From DAOUMU01 sp034409055 (GTDB taxonomy: Bacteria > Chloroflexota > Anaerolineae > 4572-78 > J111), in the NCBI GenBank assembly GCA_034409055.1, contig DAOUMU010000366.1:1-28297 (forward strand): a stretch of DNA of 28,297 bases, in the 5' to 3' direction. Numbering within the stretch: the stretch's first letter is position 1; each line of letters starts with the position of its first letter. Made by a program: the position numbers and the translations under genes. Under the pieces are notes generated by a model. It had not been told where the DNA came from and made no database searches. It was given only the letters and a program-made list of their open reading frames with translations. Positions 23,999 to 28,297 of this stretch are shown one piece after another.

Positions 23999-24138
23999 CT
24001 GTTGACATTTGTCCAAAAATGTCATTCCGAGGAGCGCAGCGACGAGGAATCTCCGGCAACGAGGACAAATTCAAGGCAAAATAGGAGATTCTTCGCTCCC
24101 TTGGTCGCTCAGAATGACATAATCCGAAATGTCAACAC
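23999..24138. repeat. MITE-like element with nested inverted repeats
   Basis: Outer repeats TGTTGACATTT (24000-24010) and AAATGTCAACA (24127-24137) are perfect complements. Nested inside, ATGTCATTCCGAGG...GGAATCTCC (about 24019-24055) pairs imperfectly with GGAGATTC...AGAATGACAT (about 24084-24120). The inner TGTCATTC(C/T)GAG...GAATCTC motif is a widespread dispersed bacterial repeat type. The element has no coding capacity and lies 40 bp upstream of the protease gene. Confidence 0.75.
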
Positions 24139-24176
24139 GCCTAGACTGTGTTCCACTATCAAAGGAGTAAACGATT

Positions 24177-26258
24177 ATGAAAGGTTTATGTACCCATAAA
24201 AAGTTTTGGTTGTTGGTGGCGATCATCGCCGCTGTAGCCGTCGTTGTCGGGCTGCCGGCCGCACCGGTTCTGGCCGCCCCACCAGCGCCGATCACCTATC
24301 CCATTACCCAGCCGGATGGGGTAACCACCTTTGAAGCCCGGACCTGGGGCGATGAGTATTCAAACGGCACGGAAACGGTGGACGGCTACACCGTCCTGCA
24401 AGACCCGGACAGCGGTTACTGGTTCTACGCCGAGGTCGATAACGACAGCGGCCAGTTGACAGCCACAGACAAAGTAGCCGGTCAAGACTCCCCCCCGGCC
24501 TCTGCCCGTGGCGCGCGGCCCGTCGTCATCAGACCCCAGAATGAGCTTGAGATGCAAGCTGGCGTTGGGGTTAGCTCGGTGCCGGTCCTGGGCTTGCTCA
24601 TTAGCTTCAATGACCGGACAGCGGTGGGGACGACGGAAGCAAATTGGGTCAGCAACTTTTTTGGCGCGACCAACAGCATCAAAGCTTATTACAACGAAGT
24701 ATCCTACAACGGATTTACCCTAACCCCGGCTGCCGAAACGTGTGGCACGAGCAGCAACGACGGTGTGACCAACTGGATGAATCTCGGCATCAATCACCCG
24801 AATGCAGGGAGCGCTAATCTTACCTATGCGGCCCTCCAAGCGGCCGATGCTTGTGTCAACTACGCCGCCTTCGATACGAATGGTGACAATGTACTGCTTA
24901 GCAATGAGCTGCTCGTCATTGTTATTGTAGCCGGCTACGAAAACAGCTACGGGGGCACCCAGGCGCTCACGCCCAATGTGTGGGGGCATATGAGTGGCTT
25001 TTCGGGAGCACCACCCCTTGATGGGATTAACGGTTTCGTTTACGGTCAATTTGGCGAATGGCACGCCGCTACCTACGATAATCCAGGCCACGCAGCCACC
25101 ATTGGCATTATGGTACACGAGACAGGTCACCTGATCGGCTGGCCCGATCTGTACGACACCGACCAGAGCTCCGAGGGAGTCGGTAGTTGGAGCGTGATGG
25201 GCAGCGGCTCGTGGCTGGGCACCATTTTCAGCGGGGACACGCCGGCCCACCCCTCCGCCTGGGAGAAATGGTACCAGGGCTGGCTGACCCCCAAGCAAAT
25301 TTCGCTCACGACCGCCGGGCTCCAGGTAGCGGCCACCACGAATATTCCCCAGGTAGAAACCAATAAAACCGACTCCGTCATTCAACTGCTGGACAATCCC
25401 AACGGCGTCGATTGGAGTTTCGGTCAAACGTCAGGCACGGGCGAATATTTCCTGGTAGAAAACCGGCAAAAGGTCGGCTATGATGCCGCTCTACCCGGTT
25501 GTGGCCTGCTCATCTGGCACATCGACGAGACTCGCCCTTCTGATAACTCGGCCAATGCCGACGAGACGCGCAAACTGGTCGACCTGGAGGAAGCCGACGG
25601 CCTGAACCATTTAGACAACAGCACCAACCGGGGCGATACCGGCGATCCTTATCCGGGCTCCAGTAACAATACCACGTTTAATGACACATCCAATCCCAAT
25701 AGCAAACTCTATAGTGGCAGCGCTAGCGGCGTTTCCGTGACCAGTATCAGTGCCTGTGCCCCGACGATGACCGCTGTCTTTGGCGTGAGCACGAGCACTG
25801 GAACAACAACTTACCTGCCGATTATTTTGCAGGGATCGTCTACGACCCCTGTGCCTGCCTTCGTGACCGAGGTGGTGAACCTGACCAACGTCGAACGGGT
25901 CAACGCCGGTTGTCCGGCTGTAACCTTCAACGAGAAACTGTACAATGCCGCCCAGGGTCACAGCCAGAATATGGCCCTTCTGGATTTCTTTGACCATATC
26001 GGCAAAGACAGTTCGAGCCCGGCGGATCGGGTTGCGGCGGCAGGCTACCAGGCGTCGGCGGTGGGCGAAAACATCGCCGCGGGCTACAGCACTCCTGCGG
26101 CGGTCGTAGCAGGCTGGATGGGCAGTGCTGGCCACCGGGCCAACATTCTGAATTGTAACTGGAAGGAAATTGGGGTCGGATATTACTACCTGCAAAACGA
26201 TACCGGCAGCGAGAATTGGTATCACTACTGGACTCAAGTTTTTGCTATTCCCCAATAG
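24177..26258 (+). CDS. Secreted M6-type metalloprotease fused to a CAP domain
   Basis: The product is 693 aa. ATG 24177 has AAAGGAG about 9 nt upstream. A Sec signal peptide covers residues 1-37 (KFWLLVAIIAAVAVVVGL then PVLAAP). The M6/immune-inhibitor-A-like catalytic domain carries HETGHLIGWPDLYD (zinc ligands H314 and H318, catalytic E315), the Met-containing GSWSVMGSGSW (M341), and LLIWHIDET near 442. A linker with TTYLPIIL, a motif common in Chloroflexota exoproteins, joins it to a CAP/SCP-PR1 domain (about 565-693) with LTNVERVNAGC, AQGHSQNMA, GENIAAGY and GHRANILN. It is probably an extracellular degradative or competition enzyme. The domain order is clear; the substrate is unknown. 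Confidence 0.92.
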   Translation: MKGLCTHKKFWLLVAIIAAVAVVVGLPAAPVLAAPPAPITYPITQPDGVTTFEARTWGDEYSNGTETVDGYTVLQDPDSGYWFYAEVDNDSGQLTATDKVAGQDSPPASARGARPVVIRPQNELEMQAGVGVSSVPVLGLLISFNDRTAVGTTEANWVSNFFGATNSIKAYYNEVSYNGFTLTPAAETCGTSSNDGVTNWMNLGINHPNAGSANLTYAALQAADACVNYAAFDTNGDNVLLSNELLVIVIVAGYENSYGGTQALTPNVWGHMSGFSGAPPLDGINGFVYGQFGEWHAATYDNPGHAATIGIMVHETGHLIGWPDLYDTDQSSEGVGSWSVMGSGSWLGTIFSGDTPAHPSAWEKWYQGWLTPKQISLTTAGLQVAATTNIPQVETNKTDSVIQLLDNPNGVDWSFGQTSGTGEYFLVENRQKVGYDAALPGCGLLIWHIDETRPSDNSANADETRKLVDLEEADGLNHLDNSTNRGDTGDPYPGSSNNTTFNDTSNPNSKLYSGSASGVSVTSISACAPTMTAVFGVSTSTGTTTYLPIILQGSSTTPVPAFVTEVVNLTNVERVNAGCPAVTFNEKLYNAAQGHSQNMALLDFFDHIGKDSSSPADRVAAAGYQASAVGENIAAGYSTPAAVVAGWMGSAGHRANILNCNWKEIGVGYYYLQNDTGSENWYHYWTQVFAIPQ

Positions 26259-26291
26259 TGTTGTAGAGGATCTTGCCAGGCATTAGAAAAG

Positions 26292-26330
26292 ACACGCCCA
26301 CGTGCGAAGACATCTCGCATGTGGGCGTGT
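26292..26330. terminator. Bidirectional terminator between convergent genes
   Basis: ACACGCCCACGTGCGA (26292-26307) pairs with TCGCATGTGGGCGTGT (26315-26330) over 16 positions with one G-U, around a 7-nt loop. On the minus strand it is followed by TCTTTTCTAA, so it best terminates the ClpX-like gene and may also serve the M6-CAP gene. Confidence 0.85.
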
Positions 26331-26366
26331 TCCTGTGTTCCAGGTAACAATTACCTTCGTCGTTTG

Positions 26367-27536
26367 TCATTCGTCTTTCGTCCTATTTTCTCGGGCTGCT
26401 TCACGAACAATTCTTTCCAACCGCCCATCGACCAGGGTAATGACCACTTCCGCGTTCCTGGTCTGCATAAAGGTTTCAAACGCCGCCTGTTCGATAGCGG
26501 CTACTAATTCCGCGTGTAAACCGCGTGCACCCGTGCCCCGTTTTTTACTGTGGCTGATGATGTAATTCAGGGCCTCATCGGTGATCGTTAACCGCAAGCC
26601 CTCGCCACTAAACTCGTTCTTGAATTGAGGCAGAACGTTCTCGATTAAAATTCGGTGCAGAATATCGGTGGGCAGGGCGGGGAATTTTACGATGCGGGAA
26701 AATCGACCGATCAGCTCCGGTAGAAAACCGTACTTTTGAAAGGAGGTGACCTGGTCTAAACTCAACACATCGGCCTGGCTCTGCCTGGCTCGAAAACCGA
26801 TGCCGGTGTTGGCCCGCAGCAGTTCATCTAGCCCCGAAAAGGCCCCGCAGGCGATGAAGGGGATGTCGCGCGTGGACAGGGTCAGCCGAGGGCCAAAGGC
26901 CGAGAATCCGTAGTCCATAGGCACCACCACCTGGGTCCCTTCTAACATAGCCAGCAGTTCCCGCTGCACCCCGTAGCCCGACACATCTTTGGTGGTACCC
27001 TGCCCGGCAAAGCGGGCATTGCTGCTCGTAGCAGCCAGCTTGTCAAACTCATCCAGACAAACCACGCCGCACGTGGCTAAATAGGGGTTACCCCTGGCCG
27101 CATCGATCAGGCGGGTCAAAATGGTACGGACATCATCACCGATATAACCGCTCTCGGTGAAGCTGGTGATGTCCACAATGACCGTGGGTAGTTTGAAGAT
27201 GTGTTGAAACAGCAGTTCTACCAGGAAGGTCTTGCCACAACCGGTGGGACCAACCAGCAACAGGTTTTGCTTCGGCGGCAGCTCAGTAGGGGGAGTGCCG
27301 CTCACGTACAACCGTTTTAATCGACGCACGTGACGGTAGGCCATCAAGGCCACGGCCCGACGTGGATCCTCTTGCCCCTTGTATCCCAGTTGCTCTAATT
27401 CAGCGGCGATGGCCCGGGGGGGCAGGAGTGGCAAGTCGTCGATAAAGGTGCGTAATCTGTCGTAACCACGACGCGCACCCTCTACATTTTCAGATGAGGA
27501 TACTTCATCATTAAGTTCGGGTGGTTTGGGTTTCAT
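26367..27536 (-). CDS. ClpX-like AAA+ unfoldase without zinc-binding domain
   Basis: The product is 389 aa. Walker A is GPTGCGKT (96-103), the pore-loop-like GYIG 130-133, Walker B VVCLDEFD (158-165), and the likely arginine finger R278 in FLPELIGRF. Sensor 2 is in GTGARGL (R338). These follow ClpX order and spacing closely. IGF at 246-248 sits where ClpX carries its ClpP-docking loop, so it may deliver substrates to ClpP. The N-terminal C4 zinc-binding domain of canonical ClpX is absent. It is replaced by about 40 charged residues and a short helical part with PRRAVALMAYRHVRRLKR. No clear Shine-Dalgarno precedes ATG 27536. It is a ClpX paralogue with changed adaptor recognition rather than the housekeeping enzyme. 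Family is sure; partner is inferred. Confidence 0.88.
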   Translation of the reverse strand: MKPKPPELNDEVSSSENVEGARRGYDRLRTFIDDLPLLPPRAIAAELEQLGYKGQEDPRRAVALMAYRHVRRLKRLYVSGTPPTELPPKQNLLLVGPTGCGKTFLVELLFQHIFKLPTVIVDITSFTESGYIGDDVRTILTRLIDAARGNPYLATCGVVCLDEFDKLAATSSNARFAGQGTTKDVSGYGVQRELLAMLEGTQVVVPMDYGFSAFGPRLTLSTRDIPFIACGAFSGLDELLRANTGIGFRARQSQADVLSLDQVTSFQKYGFLPELIGRFSRIVKFPALPTDILHRILIENVLPQFKNEFSGEGLRLTITDEALNYIISHSKKRGTGARGLHAELVAAIEQAAFETFMQTRNAEVVITLVDGRLERIVREAARENRTKDE

Positions 27537-27550
27537 ACAAAATCCAACTG

Positions 27551-27632
27551 ACTATCAGCATAATGGAACGCCGATGACGCTGATTTCCCGCAGATAAACG
27601 CTGATAATAAAAATCAGCGAGAATCAGCATAC
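27551..27632. repeat. CGCTGAT-type interspersed repeat upstream of ClpX-like gene
   Basis: The short motif (A/T)TCAGC or its complement GCTGAT recurs six times in about 80 bp. CGCTGAT (27599-27605) pairs with ATCAGCG (27613-27619), and ATCAGCATA occurs directly repeated near 27554 and 27623. It looks like a dispersed intergenic repeat and contains no gene. Confidence 0.5.
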
Positions 27633-27662
27633 ATCTACCTTATCATAGCTTAGAACAGTAGA

Positions 27663-28297
27663 TTATACAATACCCCGCTCTTCCGCCCCTCTCGGCTGGC
27701 CCAGGTCGCCCGCCCACAAACGCTGCATTTCAGCGCTGGTGGCCAGGAGTCCGTCCAGTTCCCCTTCCGCTAAAATTTTCCCTTCCTTGAGCACGATAAT
27801 ATGGTCGGCCCGCCGCAGGGCCGCCCGGCGGTGGGAAACCACCAGGCAGGTAGGGACGTTGTCTGTTGGGGAGCCATCACCGGCCTGCCCCCGAGCAAAC
27901 AATCGCTCCCACAGGGTTCGCTCAGTCTCTACGTCCAGGGCACTGGAGAGATCGTCAAAAACGAGCAACTCCGGAGTACGCACAAACATACGGGCGGTGG
28001 CCGAACGCTGAATCTGTCCCCCGGAGAGCTTGACCCCCTTGGGGCCAACCAAGGTATCCAGACCGTCTGCCAATTCCCCCACATCCTGCTCCATCACCGC
28101 CGCCTGAATAGCGCCGGGCAGGTCCACTTTGGCTTCGGGCAGGCCCAGCAGGAGATTTTCTCGCAGGCTGGTGCTGGGCCGATGAAAATCAGTCCAATTC
28201 AGGTGATTTCGCATCACAAAATTGATCCCATTTTTGTTCCGACCCCCTGTATACAAGAATATCCACCTTTGCCCAGCAAGTAGTTGTGAATTGAGCA
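27663..28297 (-). pseudogene. 3' remnant of an ABC exporter ATPase domain
   Basis: From about 28180 leftward the frame encodes STSLRENLLLGLPEA, the signature KLSGGQIQRSATARM, Walker B LLVFDDLSSALD, the D-loop, and the switch histidine in CLVVSHRR, and ends with DHIIVLKEGKILAEG. This is the C-terminal half of an exporter-type nucleotide-binding domain. Walker A, the Q-loop and the membrane domain are missing. Upstream of 28180 the frame stays open to the window edge but reads GRNKNGINFVMRNHLNWTDF, which is not ABC-like. The gene is thus truncated by rearrangement or insertion. A 9-bp inverted repeat (28142-28150 / 28172-28180) lies at the junction. It could not hydrolyse ATP alone. Confidence 0.7.

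Noticed and set aside
24720..25427. 235-aa open frame on - across the M6 domain
   Set aside because: Antisense to a clear secreted protease; it has low-complexity composition and no motifs.

Overview
The window most resembles a chromosomal segment of an uncultured Chloroflexota bacterium (Anaerolineae/Caldilineae type). This rests on three inferences, not on a marker gene: a secreted protein carries a YLPxIL-type linker common in Chloroflexota exoproteins, there is CHAT-type protein debris with effector-like small genes, and miniature inverted-repeat elements are frequent. GC content is mixed. Roughly 2.1-6.7 kb is AT-rich, while 19.5-27.5 kb is clearly GC-richer, which suggests accessory DNA set into a core background.

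Layout. At 1-1750 (+) a 122-bp inverted-repeat element abuts the 3' end of a CHAT-domain gene. That gene is coupled to a small CBS-like/zinc-ribbon protein and a four-helix membrane protein. At 1750-2172 there is decayed or unrecognised sequence plus one small ORF with a good ribosome-binding site. From 2173 to 18504 a same-strand locus of about 16 kb holds two overlapping zinc metalloproteases (HELCH, M91/NleD-like; HEFGHMIGLPH, metzincin), a 1237-bp IS256-family element in the opposite orientation, and four very large, tightly packed proteins of 1160, 1076, 1562 and 630 aa. The first of the four carries a DUF6603-type region. The other three belong to uncharacterised families that I recall only as hypothetical proteins. 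Three of the five junctions in this locus are ATGA overlaps, so stoichiometric co-translation is likely. This cassette is the best candidate for an undescribed system.

At 18505-19506 there are a frameshifted SRPBCC pseudogene, a strong terminator, a near-consensus sigma70 promoter and a structured leader. At 19507-22299 there is a small metabolic group: an FAH-family hydrolase on +, and a short-chain dehydrogenase and a zinc-less medium-chain dehydrogenase on -. These could serve sugar-acid catabolism. The promoter of the medium-chain dehydrogenase is preceded by four GGTAC motifs at an exact 24-bp period. At 22888-26258 (+) there are a lipoprotein with a recently duplicated domain, a 138-bp MITE-like element and a secreted M6-type metalloprotease fused to a CAP domain. 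At 26367-28297 (-) there are a ClpX-like AAA+ unfoldase without the zinc-binding domain and the 3' remnant of an ABC exporter ATPase gene, which joins unrelated sequence at the window edge.

All family assignments were made by eye from motifs; no database search was possible.
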